From Trueperaceae bacterium (GTDB lineage: Bacteria; Deinococcota; Deinococci; Deinococcales; Trueperaceae): DNA of 11,599 bases. Below, piece by piece: positions 1 through 6,654 of this stretch (positions are counted from its first letter, which is position 1; each line of letters begins with the position of its first letter). Position numbers and translations under genes: made by a program. The DNA lies in assembly GCA_024636105.1 (NCBI GenBank), contig JAGXHO010000013.1:1-11599 (forward strand), given 5' to 3'. The notes below the pieces were generated by a model, which saw only the letters and a list, made by a program, of their open reading frames with translations, ran no database searches and was not told the DNA's origin.

Positions 1-76
1 GCCCTATACGGGTCGCGACGAGGGACGGCCCGGCGCCCGCGTCGCATTGCGAACCGAAGGCGGCGCGCCGCACGCC

Positions 77-82
77 TAACCT
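77..82 (+). promoter_or_regulatory. -10 hexamer, leaderless start
   Basis: TAACCT lies 6 bases before the ATG at 89, so transcription would begin at or next to the start codon. The same spacing recurs before the dehydratase and yceH genes in this window. I see no convincing -35 box. Confidence 0.4.
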
Positions 83-88
83 CGGCCC

Positions 89-232
89 ATGAGCGCCCTA
101 CGGGTCGAGGTCGGCAGCGATCATCCCGTGGCCACGCAAGCCGCGCGCGGCCCGCCGGGAGTTTCGCACCCCGCTCGCGATCGCTGGCGATCGGGCACGC
201 GGCGATCGTCATCTGGATTGCGCGCATCGTAA
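89..232 (+). CDS. 47-aa ORF, possible truncated gene remnant
   Basis: This short ORF runs from ATG at 89 to TAA at 230-232 and encodes a 47-residue product starting MSALRVEVGSDHPVATQAAR. I do not recognise it. The start is credible because of the TANNNT hexamer six bases upstream, and the first 20 or so codons use mostly C or G in the third position as the well-behaved genes here do. After that the product becomes rich in Arg, Ser and Pro, codon choice loosens, and three GCGATCG words fall within 177-208, which looks like non-coding sequence read through. It may be the 5' end of a gene whose remainder was lost when the neighbouring low-GC3 segment arrived, or simply a chance ORF. It has no recognisable domain or signal peptide. 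Confidence 0.25.
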   Translation: MSALRVEVGSDHPVATQAARGPPGVSHPARDRWRSGTRRSSSGLRAS

Positions 233-248
233 GGGGTGCCAAACCCGG

Positions 249-274
249 GGGGTACGTCCGTGTAGAACGTCCCC
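249..274 (-). terminator. Possible terminator hairpin after membrane protein
   Basis: GGGG (249-252), a bulged T and ACGT (254-257) pair with ACGT (267-270) and CCCC (271-274) around a 9-base loop. It sits about 20 bases past the stop of the minus-strand membrane protein. There is no proper U-tract, so this is a weak call. Confidence 0.25.
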
Positions 275-293
275 AAACGGTACGGTCGCTGGC

Positions 294-1076
294 TCAGGGC
301 TTCGCTGTCCGCTGCACCCGCGTGGCCGGATGGATGAACAGGTAGATGATCGCCAGCGCCGCGCTTACGACCAGGACGGCGATGTAGGTGATCAGGTTGG
401 GCAGCTTCTCGGGACGGACGTTCGAGAGCATCAGAACGAACGGCACGATCAACACGAGATCGTAGGCCAGGAAACCGGCCAACTGCCCGCCCGCATTCTG
501 CCAGCGCGGGCGGATCAACCCGTACGCGAAATAGGCCGCCGCGCCCAGGAATATCCAGCCGTAGACGATCCGCCCGGACAGGTTGACGTCCCATGGGAGC
601 ACGTTGGGCGCCCCGAGCACGAGTTGGCCCCCTGCGACGATCAGCGCCACCAGGAACACGCCGAACATCCACCGGAGCGGGCGCGGCGTCGGGCGCGTAT
701 CGCGGTACGGGATCCGAATGGTGTAGGCCACCATCGCCAAACCGAAAACGGCCATCAGCAGCGACACCATGCTGAACGTCCGCAGACTCGGGTTCCTGTC
801 GCTGATCTGGTAGGTGAAGATCGCCACTGGGGCGAAGATCGTCGCCAAGTCGAGGAAGACGCCAGCCAGCGCGCCAACTTCTCGCTGGAGTAGGCACCAC
901 AGCGTCGATGCGAACGCCGCTGCGATAATCGAACCGATGAAGAGGTACGTGGTCGAGTTGGTGTAGGGCAGCGGCCACAGATCGGTGATCGGTGCCCATT
1001 GAAAGATGAAGCCCAGCGCAAGGGTGGCCTGAGCGCCACACATCACGTACAAGAACACGCGTAGCATTCGGTGCAT
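294..1076 (-). CDS. Uncharacterised multi-pass membrane protein
   Basis: This gene encodes a 260-residue integral membrane protein that I cannot assign to a family. About eight hydrophobic helices are visible, near residues 5-25, 43-63, 68-88, 101-121, 134-154, 168-188, 196-217 and 228-248. Short Arg/Lys-rich connectors such as IRIPYRDTRPTPRPLRW (120-136) suggest a cytoplasmic loop after helix 4, and the tail RVQRTAKP is also positive. No transporter, sensor or enzyme motif is visible. The ATG at 1076 has a purine-rich GAGGGAGAGGG stretch upstream; Met4 (1067) is an alternative start. Codon use differs from its neighbours: 8 of the first 30 codons end in A or T, against 3 of 30 in the ABC ATPase gene, which hints at later acquisition. 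It stands alone, with no partner gene on its strand in the window. Confidence 0.7.
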   Translation of the reverse strand: MHRMLRVFLYVMCGAQATLALGFIFQWAPITDLWPLPYTNSTTYLFIGSIIAAAFASTLWCLLQREVGALAGVFLDLATIFAPVAIFTYQISDRNPSLRTFSMVSLLMAVFGLAMVAYTIRIPYRDTRPTPRPLRWMFGVFLVALIVAGGQLVLGAPNVLPWDVNLSGRIVYGWIFLGAAAYFAYGLIRPRWQNAGGQLAGFLAYDLVLIVPFVLMLSNVRPEKLPNLITYIAVLVVSAALAIIYLFIHPATRVQRTAKP

Positions 1077-1398
1077 GAGTGCGTCCCTCTCCCTCAGTGG
1101 GTTCGAGCCGTTCCAGCCGTGCCCTTAGCGTGGCTTGCGGAGCGTCCCGCGGGCGTAGGGGCGTGGTGGATTCAGCTGGTAGGCACATGCAGTGTAGTGC
1201 AAGAAATTCGCCAGCCCCTTGTTCCGCGTGGTCGCCGCCGGATCCATCGACGGGAGCGGGTACCTGGTTCGGACGCTCGGCGAACCGCTGGCGGCGCGGG
1301 CCTCATCGTCCTGCGGAAGATCGTGTTCGACGTGACCGCGCACCCGCTTCGAGTACCGCGCTTCGGTACGACCTACGACCAGCCGTGGTGGCCCGCGG
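1077..1398. other. Gene-free stretch between membrane protein and methyltransferase
   Basis: About 320 bases with no convincing gene on either strand; the open frames here are Arg/Pro-rich and lack ribosome binding sites. It must hold the promoter of the minus-strand membrane protein. A TACACT hexamer on the minus strand at 1191-1196 is a possible -10, but I see no -35 partner. A short hairpin lies at 1353-1369. Confidence 0.5.
1353..1369 (-). terminator. Short hairpin downstream of methyltransferase
   Basis: GTACCG and CGGTAC form a perfect 6-bp stem with a 5-base loop, about 30 bases past the methyltransferase stop codon on the minus strand. No U-tract follows, so termination here would be weak or factor-dependent. 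Confidence 0.25.
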
Positions 1399-2223
1399 TC
1401 ATCGCGCCACGAACCCCCCGCTCCGCTGCCCGACCACCAGCGGTCCGACCGTCAACGCCCGTCCGGCGCTGGCTCGGATCCACCCGACCACGGCCGAGGC
1501 GGTCGACGCGTCCGGCGCGTAGGTCATCGAGGCCAGGTAGCGGGCCAGCACGTCGGCGTCGTCGACGCGCAGTTCGCCGAAGTGGTCGTGGCGGACCACG
1601 TCCGCGAACGACGCGCCGAGGACGGCCGCCCCGTTCTCGAGCCGGAACGACAGGCGCTCGGGGCGGTCGACGCGCAGGTCGGGCCAGGCCGCGGCGAGCT
1701 CGGCGAGCAGCGCGGCCACCTCGGCCAGGTGCCCGTCCCCGTTCGTCGCCGCGACCAGCGTTCCGCCCGGGTGCAGCACGCGGCGCAGCTCGGCCAGCGC
1801 CTGGGCGGGTCGGGGCACGTGGTAGAGCATGTGGTTCGCGAAGGCGAGGTCGAAGGCTCCGTCGGGGAAGGGGAGCGCGGTCGCGTCCGCGACGCTCGCG
1901 TCCGCCGCCCGCCCCAGGTCGTCGAGCACCGCGCCCGCCTCGTCCACCATGCCCGCGGAGCGGTCGGTGAGGGTCAGACGCCAACCCGAGGGCACGAGAT
2001 CGGCGACCGCCCGCCACATCCGCGCCGACCCGACGCCCACCTCGAGCACCCGGGCGCCAGGGGGCAGCGCCTCGGGGCGCACGGCGACCCGCCAGAGCCA
2101 GCGGTGGAAGTCCTCGGCGTCGGCCGGACCGAAGCCGTGCAGCGCGATCCGCGCCTGCAGCCGCGCGGGCGCGGCGTACGGCTCCGGCTCGCGCACGAGC
2201 CGCTCCAGGTCGGCGCCGGTCAC
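1399..2223 (-). CDS. Class I SAM-dependent methyltransferase
   Basis: A 274-residue methyltransferase of the UbiE/Methyltransf_11 type. SAM motif I is VLEVGVGSARMW (59-70), the acidic residue after strand 2 is in TDRSAGM (86-92), and ATALPFPDGAFD (114-125) with ANHMLYHVPRP (129-139) are the usual post-motif blocks preceding LRRVLHPGG (146-154). The substrate cannot be told from sequence; the C-terminal half (about 165-274) carries no recognisable substrate domain. The start is the GTG at 2221-2223, which overlaps the TGA of the upstream dehydratase as GTGA. There is no Shine-Dalgarno sequence at that GTG (the minus strand reads CTTCCTCCG there), so translation probably depends on ribosomes finishing the dehydratase. 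Coupling suggests a shared function or at least fixed stoichiometry, but the link to hydroxyproline metabolism is inference. Confidence 0.85.
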   Translation of the reverse strand: MTGADLERLVREPEPYAAPARLQARIALHGFGPADAEDFHRWLWRVAVRPEALPPGARVLEVGVGSARMWRAVADLVPSGWRLTLTDRSAGMVDEAGAVLDDLGRAADASVADATALPFPDGAFDLAFANHMLYHVPRPAQALAELRRVLHPGGTLVAATNGDGHLAEVAALLAELAAAWPDLRVDRPERLSFRLENGAAVLGASFADVVRHDHFGELRVDDADVLARYLASMTYAPDASTASAVVGWIRASAGRALTVGPLVVGQRSGGFVAR

Positions 2224-3227
2224 CGGAGGAAGAACCCCGCACCCAGCGCGTCGTCCGGGTCGACCACCCAGGTGGCGAAGCCGACGATGGCGGCGCGGCC
2301 GGTGATCTCGGGCACCACCGCGTCGTACGGCCCGACGGTCGTGCGCTCGAGCGCGCGACCCCCGAAGGCCGAGCCCACGATCGACTCGTTCACGATCGTC
2401 TCGCCCAGCGCCAGCCGCCCTCGCGCGACGAGCTGCGCGACGCGGCCGGCGGTGCCGGTCCCCGTGGGGGAGCGGTCGACCTGGCGGTCGGCGAAGACGC
2501 AGACGTTGCGCTGGGTGCCCGCCGCCGTCGCCGGCGGCCCCGCCAGGATGGTGCCGTAGATCCCGCGGAGGTCGGGCTCGAGGGGGTGGACGACCTCGGC
2601 GGCCGCCATCGTCGCGTGCTTGATCTCGTGACCGGCCTGCACGAGGTCGCGCAGGCGCTCGGGGACGACCTCGAGCCCCACCTGCGCGGCGTCGAGGTAG
2701 GCGTAGAAGGCGCCGCCGAAGGCGACGTCGACGGTCACGTCGCCGAAGGAGGGGGTGCGCACGACCAGGTCGCGGGTGTGGAGGAACGACGGGACGTTGC
2801 GGAAGCGCACCTCGCCCACCCGGCGGCCGTCCCAAGCGACGAAGGCCTCGATGAAACCCGCCGGTGCGTCGATTCCGACGCGCGTCTCGGGCATCTGCCG
2901 CGCCACCAGCCCCTGCGCCACCGCGACCGTCGCGAGCGCGACGATGCCATGCCCGCACATGTCGCTGTAGCCCTCGTTGTGCATGAAGATCACGCCCAGG
3001 TCGGCTTCGGCGGTGGTGGGTTCGGTCACGTACGCGCCATACATGTCGGCGTGGCCCCGCGGTTCGAGGATCAGGGCGCGCCGCACGTGGTCGAGGTGCG
3101 CGCGGGCCCAGCGGCGTTTGGCCAGGATGGTGTCGCCCTGGATGCGCGGCACGCCGCCGGTCACGATGCGCAGCGGCTCGCCGCCGGTGTGGGCGTCGAC
3201 GGTGGTGTACGTGGCGGCGAACTCCAT
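2220..3227 (-). CDS. Trans-3-hydroxy-L-proline dehydratase (proline racemase family)
   Basis: A 335-residue member of the proline racemase superfamily. The fold markers are VDAHTGGEPLRIVTGG (10-25), the first catalytic loop SDMCGHG with Cys91, and the second loop DRSPTGTGTAGR (251-262). Proline racemase and 4-hydroxyproline epimerase carry Cys at both sites. Here the second is Thr255, the substitution that marks trans-3-hydroxy-L-proline dehydratases (EC 4.2.1.77, human L3HYPDH type), which convert trans-3-hydroxy-L-proline to delta1-pyrroline-2-carboxylate. The enzyme should be cytoplasmic; no signal peptide is seen. The frame stays open upstream to 3554, but the homologous N-terminus begins at MEFAATYTTVDAHTGG, whose ATG (3227) lies 5 bases after a TAGATT hexamer, implying a leaderless start. 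No pyrroline-2-carboxylate reductase is in the window to complete the pathway. It is coupled to the methyltransferase by a 4-base overlap. Confidence 0.88.
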   Translation of the reverse strand: MEFAATYTTVDAHTGGEPLRIVTGGVPRIQGDTILAKRRWARAHLDHVRRALILEPRGHADMYGAYVTEPTTAEADLGVIFMHNEGYSDMCGHGIVALATVAVAQGLVARQMPETRVGIDAPAGFIEAFVAWDGRRVGEVRFRNVPSFLHTRDLVVRTPSFGDVTVDVAFGGAFYAYLDAAQVGLEVVPERLRDLVQAGHEIKHATMAAAEVVHPLEPDLRGIYGTILAGPPATAAGTQRNVCVFADRQVDRSPTGTGTAGRVAQLVARGRLALGETIVNESIVGSAFGGRALERTTVGPYDAVVPEITGRAAIVGFATWVVDPDDALGAGFFLR

Positions 3228-3232
3228 GCGCC

Positions 3233-3238
3233 AATCTA
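3233..3238 (-). promoter_or_regulatory. -10 hexamer of dehydratase operon, leaderless
   Basis: TAGATT on the minus strand ends 5 bases before the dehydratase ATG (3227), and there is no Shine-Dalgarno sequence in between. This supports both the start choice and a leaderless transcript. Confidence 0.5.
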
Positions 3239-3296
3239 CTTCGGTGTCGGGGGTCGCCGCGGACGACCGTCCCAAGCCGCCGGCGGAGCCGGGGTG

Positions 3297-3302
3297 TAGC
3301 GT
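3297..3302 (+). promoter_or_regulatory. Candidate -10 of ABC exporter operon
   Basis: TAGCGT would place transcription start near 3308-3309, giving a short leader that contains GAGGAGGG (3313-3320) ahead of the ATG at 3325. It stands back to back with the dehydratase promoter in a 97-base divergent spacer. No -35 is evident. Confidence 0.35.
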
Positions 3303-3324
3303 GGTGGGACCCGAGGAGGGCTGC

Positions 3325-4194
3325 ATGGCCGAACCCGCGATCGACGTCGACGGCGCGCGCTTCGCGTACGGGGCGAAGGAGGTCGTCAAGGGCGTCTCGT
3401 TCCAAGTAGCGCCCGGCGAGGTGCTCGGGTTCCTCGGGCCCAACGGCGCCGGCAAGTCCACCACCATCCGGATGCTCACCGGGCAGCTCCGCCCGAGCGG
3501 CGGGCGGGTACGCGTGCTCGGCCACGACGTCGCGCGCGAACGGAGCACCGTCATGGCTCGGGTGGGCGTGAGCTTCGAGGAGAAGAACCACTACGTGGCG
3601 ATGACCGGCGAGGAGAACCTGCGCTTCTTCGCCCGGCTGTACGGCGTACCGCACGCTGACGTGCGCTCGCTGCTCGACCAGGTGGGGCTCGGCGCGCGCG
3701 GCCGCGACCGCGTGGCCGGCTACTCCAAGGGGATGCGCCAGCGGCTGATGATCGCCCGCGCGCTCGTGCACGACCCCGACGTGTTGCTCCTCGACGAGCC
3801 GACCGATGGCCTCGACCCGGTGTCCGCCCAGGCGGTGCGCGACGTGATCCGCGCGCGCGTCGCGGCCGGGAACGCGGTGCTGCTCACCACCCACGACATG
3901 CACGAGGCCGACGAGCTCGCCGACCGCGTGGCGTTCCTCAACGAGGGGGCGATCTACGCCCTCGACACGCCCGAGCGCCTCAAGCTGGCGCACGGCACGC
4001 GCTCGGTGAAGCTGCGCTTGCGCGACGGCGAGGGCGTCCGCGAGGTTTCGGTGGCGCTCGACGGCGACGGCGACGCCGCGGCCGGGGCGCGCCTCGCCGA
4101 GGCGATGGCCGGTGGCGAAGTGCTGACGATCCACACCGCCGAAGCCTCGCTCGAGGAGGTCTTCTTGCGCATGACCGGACGAGGGCTCGCGTGA
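3325..4194 (+). CDS. ABC-2 type exporter, ATP-binding subunit
   Basis: A 289-residue ATPase of the DrrA/NatA/CcmA class that powers an ABC-2 exporter. Walker A is GPNGAGKST (38-46), the signature is YSKGMRQR (133-140) in place of LSGGQ, Walker B is VLLLDEPT (153-160), the D-loop is GLDP (162-165), and the switch His is His190 in TTHDM. The position where most relatives have the Q-loop glutamine reads VSFEEKNHY (82-90), so a glutamate appears there. The C-terminal 220-289 is the usual DrrA-like extension ending SLEEVFLRMTGRGLA. ATG 3325 is chosen because GAGGAGGG precedes it and homology starts there, although the frame is open further upstream. Its TGA overlaps the GTG of the first permease gene. 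The substrate is not predictable; drug, lipid, sodium or peptide export are all known for the class. Confidence 0.93.
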   Translation: MAEPAIDVDGARFAYGAKEVVKGVSFQVAPGEVLGFLGPNGAGKSTTIRMLTGQLRPSGGRVRVLGHDVARERSTVMARVGVSFEEKNHYVAMTGEENLRFFARLYGVPHADVRSLLDQVGLGARGRDRVAGYSKGMRQRLMIARALVHDPDVLLLDEPTDGLDPVSAQAVRDVIRARVAAGNAVLLTTHDMHEADELADRVAFLNEGAIYALDTPERLKLAHGTRSVKLRLRDGEGVREVSVALDGDGDAAAGARLAEAMAGGEVLTIHTAEASLEEVFLRMTGRGLA

Positions 4195-5378
4195 GCACCC
4201 GCCGCACCCGCGAGTTCTTCGCGCGTGGCGCCCCCGTGCGGACGCCTGTGCGAGCCCGCGTGCCTTCGCGTGGCGCGATCGTGGCGGCGATCGTGCGCAA
4301 GGACCTCACGACCTTCGGCCGCGACCGGCTGTGGATGGTGCTCACGCCGCTCGCGCTGGTGATGTTCGCGGCCTTGTTCTGGCTGATGCCGGCGCGCGTC
4401 GACGAGACGCTGGTCGTCGGCGTGAACCCCCCGGCGGTGGCGTCGGCGCTGCGCTTGGCGGTGGGCGCGGCCGAGGGCGAGGGCGCGGCCGAGGGGCTTC
4501 GGATCCTCACCTACGCGAGCGAGGCCGCCCTGGCGGAGGCGATCGCCGGCACCGCGTCCGATGGCGGCGGCCGGCCGCTCGTCGGTCTGTCGCTGCCGAT
4601 CGACGTGTTGATCCGAGCGCGGCTCGGGCAGCCGGTGACCGCGCGCGTCTACGCCGACGCGGCCGTGCCGGACGAGGTTCGCGGTGCCATGACGTCGGCG
4701 GTGCGCGAGCTGGTCGCCACCGTGGCGGGTACCCCGCTGCCCGTCGCCTGGTCGACCGACGACGTCGAGGTGTTGGGCGTCGACCGCGCCGGAGCGCAGA
4801 TCCCGCTGCGCGAGCGGATGCGCCCGATGCTCGCCTTCATGGTGCTTCTGACCGAGTCGCTCGCGCTGGCTGGGTTGGTGGCGATCGAGGTGAGCCAGCG
4901 CACCGCCACCGCGCTGCTCGCCACGCCGGCGCGCGTCGTCGACGTGCTCGCTGCCAAGGGCATCGTCGGCACGCTGCTCGCCTTCGGCCAGGCGGTGCTG
5001 CTGTTGGCGGTGACCCGCTCGTTCGGCGTCGGCTGGGAGGCGCTGCTGCTCGCGACCCTCCTCGGCGCGATGCTCATGGCCGCGGTGGGGATGCTCAGCG
5101 GCGCGGCCGGGCGCGACTTCATGGGCACGCTGTTCACCGGCATGGCGTTCCTGTTGGTGCTCGCCGTTCCTGCGATCGCCGTGCTGTTCCCGGGAAGCGC
5201 CGCGCCCTGGGTGGTGGCGCTGCCGAGCTACGGCCTGATCCAGGCGATGGTGGGGGCTTCGGCGTACGGGCAGGGGATCGGCGATCTGATCGCCCCCTTG
5301 GCCAGTGCTGCGGCGTGGGTGGCGGTCGTGTTCGCCGCTGGCTGGTGGGTGCTCGGACGGAAGCTGGTGCGGTTGTGA
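4191..5378 (+). CDS. ABC-2 type exporter, permease subunit 1
   Basis: A 395-residue ABC-2 permease. One helix (about 49-66) is followed by a large extracytoplasmic domain of roughly 140 residues, then five helices near 211-233, 256-276, 284-303, 312-333 and 369-388, as in the NatB/YhgE-like ABC2_membrane_3 group. The coupling region reads IEVSQRTATALLATPARVVDVLAAKG (232-257 as a block, key LLATPA at 242-247). The N-terminal 30 residues are Arg-rich and cytoplasmic. GTG 4191 overlaps the ATPase stop (GTGA), so it is translated by coupling. It is paralogous to the next gene: both have a KDL motif before helix 1 and LLATPA...DVL-AKG after helix 2, which suggests a heterodimeric pore from an old duplication. 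The GTG is the only start consistent with the overlap architecture seen twice in this operon. Confidence 0.88.
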   Translation: MSTRRTREFFARGAPVRTPVRARVPSRGAIVAAIVRKDLTTFGRDRLWMVLTPLALVMFAALFWLMPARVDETLVVGVNPPAVASALRLAVGAAEGEGAAEGLRILTYASEAALAEAIAGTASDGGGRPLVGLSLPIDVLIRARLGQPVTARVYADAAVPDEVRGAMTSAVRELVATVAGTPLPVAWSTDDVEVLGVDRAGAQIPLRERMRPMLAFMVLLTESLALAGLVAIEVSQRTATALLATPARVVDVLAAKGIVGTLLAFGQAVLLLAVTRSFGVGWEALLLATLLGAMLMAAVGMLSGAAGRDFMGTLFTGMAFLLVLAVPAIAVLFPGSAAPWVVALPSYGLIQAMVGASAYGQGIGDLIAPLASAAAWVAVVFAAGWWVLGRKLVRL

Positions 5379-6490
5379 GCGCGGCGACGACGCCGGTTCG
5401 GCGCGCACCGCCGCGCGGCGGTGCGGGCGGCGGCGCGGTCCGGCGTGTAGGCGCGATCCTCCGCAAGGACCTCGCGCTCGGCCCGCGGTCGCCGCTCCTC
5501 CTCTTCGCGGTCGCGATGCCGCTCCTGATCACGATGTTGCTGCAGGTCGTCTTCGGGTCGCTGTTCGAGCGGGCGCCGCGGCTCGGCATCGTCGATCCGA
5601 GCGGGTCGGAGCTGACGGCCGCCGCGCTGGAACTCGATGGCGTGCGCGCCTCGCTCGTGGCCGACGAGGCCACGCTGCGGGCGCTCGTGACCGCGCACGA
5701 CCTCGATGGTGGGCTGGTGCTCGGCGCCGACTTCGACGTCCGGCTGCGGTCGGGCGAGCGCCCGCCGCTCGGCTTCGTCGTGGCGGGCGAGAGCCTCGCT
5801 TCCGACCGCATCTTGCTCGCGCTCGCCACCGTCGACCTGGTGCGGGGGGTCGAGGGCCGCGCGCTACCGGTCACGGTGGAGTTGGTCGCCGACGGTGCCG
5901 GCGTGCCGCTCCAGGAGCGGTTGGTGCCGCTCACGGTGCTGCTCGCGCTCTTCGCCGCGGGCGTGTTCGTGACCTCGTTCGGCTACGTCGAGGAGCGCGA
6001 ACGGCACACCCTCGACGCGTTGCTCGCCACGCCCGCCGCGACGAGCGACGTGCTGTGGGCGAAGGGACTTCTCGGCGGCGGCATGGCGGCCGCCATGGCG
6101 GTGGTCACGCTCGCGCTCAACGGGGGCTCGCTCGCGGCCTCGCCTGCGCTGATCGCGGCGCTGGCCGTCGGGTCCGCGATGGCGGCGCTGATCGGTCTGA
6201 TCTACGGGCTGGTCGCGCCGGACACCAAAGCGCTGTTCGCCCTGTTCAAGACGCTGAACCTGATCGTCTTCGCACCGGCGCTCTTCTACGTGTTCCCGGA
6301 TTGGCCGCGGTGGATCGCGAAGGGGCTGCCCACCTACTGGTTGATCGATCCGATCGTGCGGGTGGCCCAGGAGGGCGCAACCCTGCCCGAGGTGGGCGCG
6401 AGCCTCGCGGTGGGGGTGGCGTTGTGCTTCGCCCTCGCGGGTGCGGTCGCGGTGCTCGCCCGGCGGCCGCGCGTCGGAGCAGGTGCCTGA
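5375..6490 (+). CDS. ABC-2 type exporter, permease subunit 2
   Basis: A 371-residue ABC-2 permease and second half of the membrane pore. Helices are visible near 41-60, 184-203, 231-248, 256-280, 285-306 and 342-362, with an extracytoplasmic domain at about 61-183. The cytoplasmic coupling helix carries VEERERHTLDALLATP (205-220) followed by DVLWAKG (225-231), the expected ABC-2 permease signature and nearly the same block as in permease 1. The GTG at 5375 overlaps the preceding TGA (GTGA), repeating the coupling of the first junction. The first 24 residues are Gly/Arg/Pro-rich and probably disordered in the cytoplasm. It closes the operon. A short hairpin ACACC-GGC-GGTGT at 6496-6508 follows the stop, but without a U-tract I do not call it a terminator. 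Confidence 0.88.
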   Translation: MSAATTPVRRAPPRGGAGGGAVRRVGAILRKDLALGPRSPLLLFAVAMPLLITMLLQVVFGSLFERAPRLGIVDPSGSELTAAALELDGVRASLVADEATLRALVTAHDLDGGLVLGADFDVRLRSGERPPLGFVVAGESLASDRILLALATVDLVRGVEGRALPVTVELVADGAGVPLQERLVPLTVLLALFAAGVFVTSFGYVEERERHTLDALLATPAATSDVLWAKGLLGGGMAAAMAVVTLALNGGSLAASPALIAALAVGSAMAALIGLIYGLVAPDTKALFALFKTLNLIVFAPALFYVFPDWPRWIAKGLPTYWLIDPIVRVAQEGATLPEVGASLAVGVALCFALAGAVAVLARRPRVGAGA

Positions 6491-6637
6491 GGTCGACACC
6501 GGCGGTGTGTCCTTGCCCCGTTTCACGAGTACACAAGCGGCGCGGCCCGAGGGTGGCTCGTACGATGCGCTCCACCAACCCCGGATGCCGCGCGCCGTCG
6601 GCGCTCAGCGGCCGGGATCCGCGCGCTCCGCGCGCGT

Positions 6638-6649
6638 GGAGGAGGAGGG
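6638..6649 (+). promoter_or_regulatory. Strong ribosome binding site for the CBS protein
   Basis: An uninterrupted GGAGGAGGAGGG ends 5 bases before GTG 6655. It decides the start, because the frame is open far upstream through the permease region. A CGCGCG hairpin (6620-6636) sits directly in front of it. Confidence 0.6.
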
Positions 6650-6654
6650 CCAGC

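Noticed and set aside
177..208. Three GCGATCG words, one a full GCGATCGC, resembling cyanobacterial HIP1
   Set aside because: Three short copies in a GC-rich segment are not enough to claim a repeat family, and the remaining gene content is not cyanobacterial.
2220..3227. Labelling this gene proline racemase or 4-hydroxyproline epimerase
   Set aside because: The second catalytic Cys is Thr255, which points to dehydratase chemistry.
3228..3554. N-terminal extension of the dehydratase to 3554
   Set aside because: The added residues are the complement of the ABC ATPase gene and have no homology. MEFAATYTTVDAHTGG with its TAGATT hexamer is the natural start.
1399..4134. A 911-codon open frame on the minus strand
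   Set aside because: Only its last 274 codons read as a protein (the methyltransferase). The rest is the antisense of the ABC ATPase and an off-frame shadow of the dehydratase, rich in Arg, His and Pro, with no ribosome binding site.
4331..5374. Long plus-strand frame running into permease 2
   Set aside because: Before GTG 5375 it is a +1 shadow of permease 1. The GTGA overlap and the KDL plus helix 1 pattern fix the true start.
6496..6508. ACACC-GGC-GGTGT hairpin as terminator of the ABC operon
   Set aside because: A 5-bp stem with a 3-base loop and no following T-tract is too weak to call.
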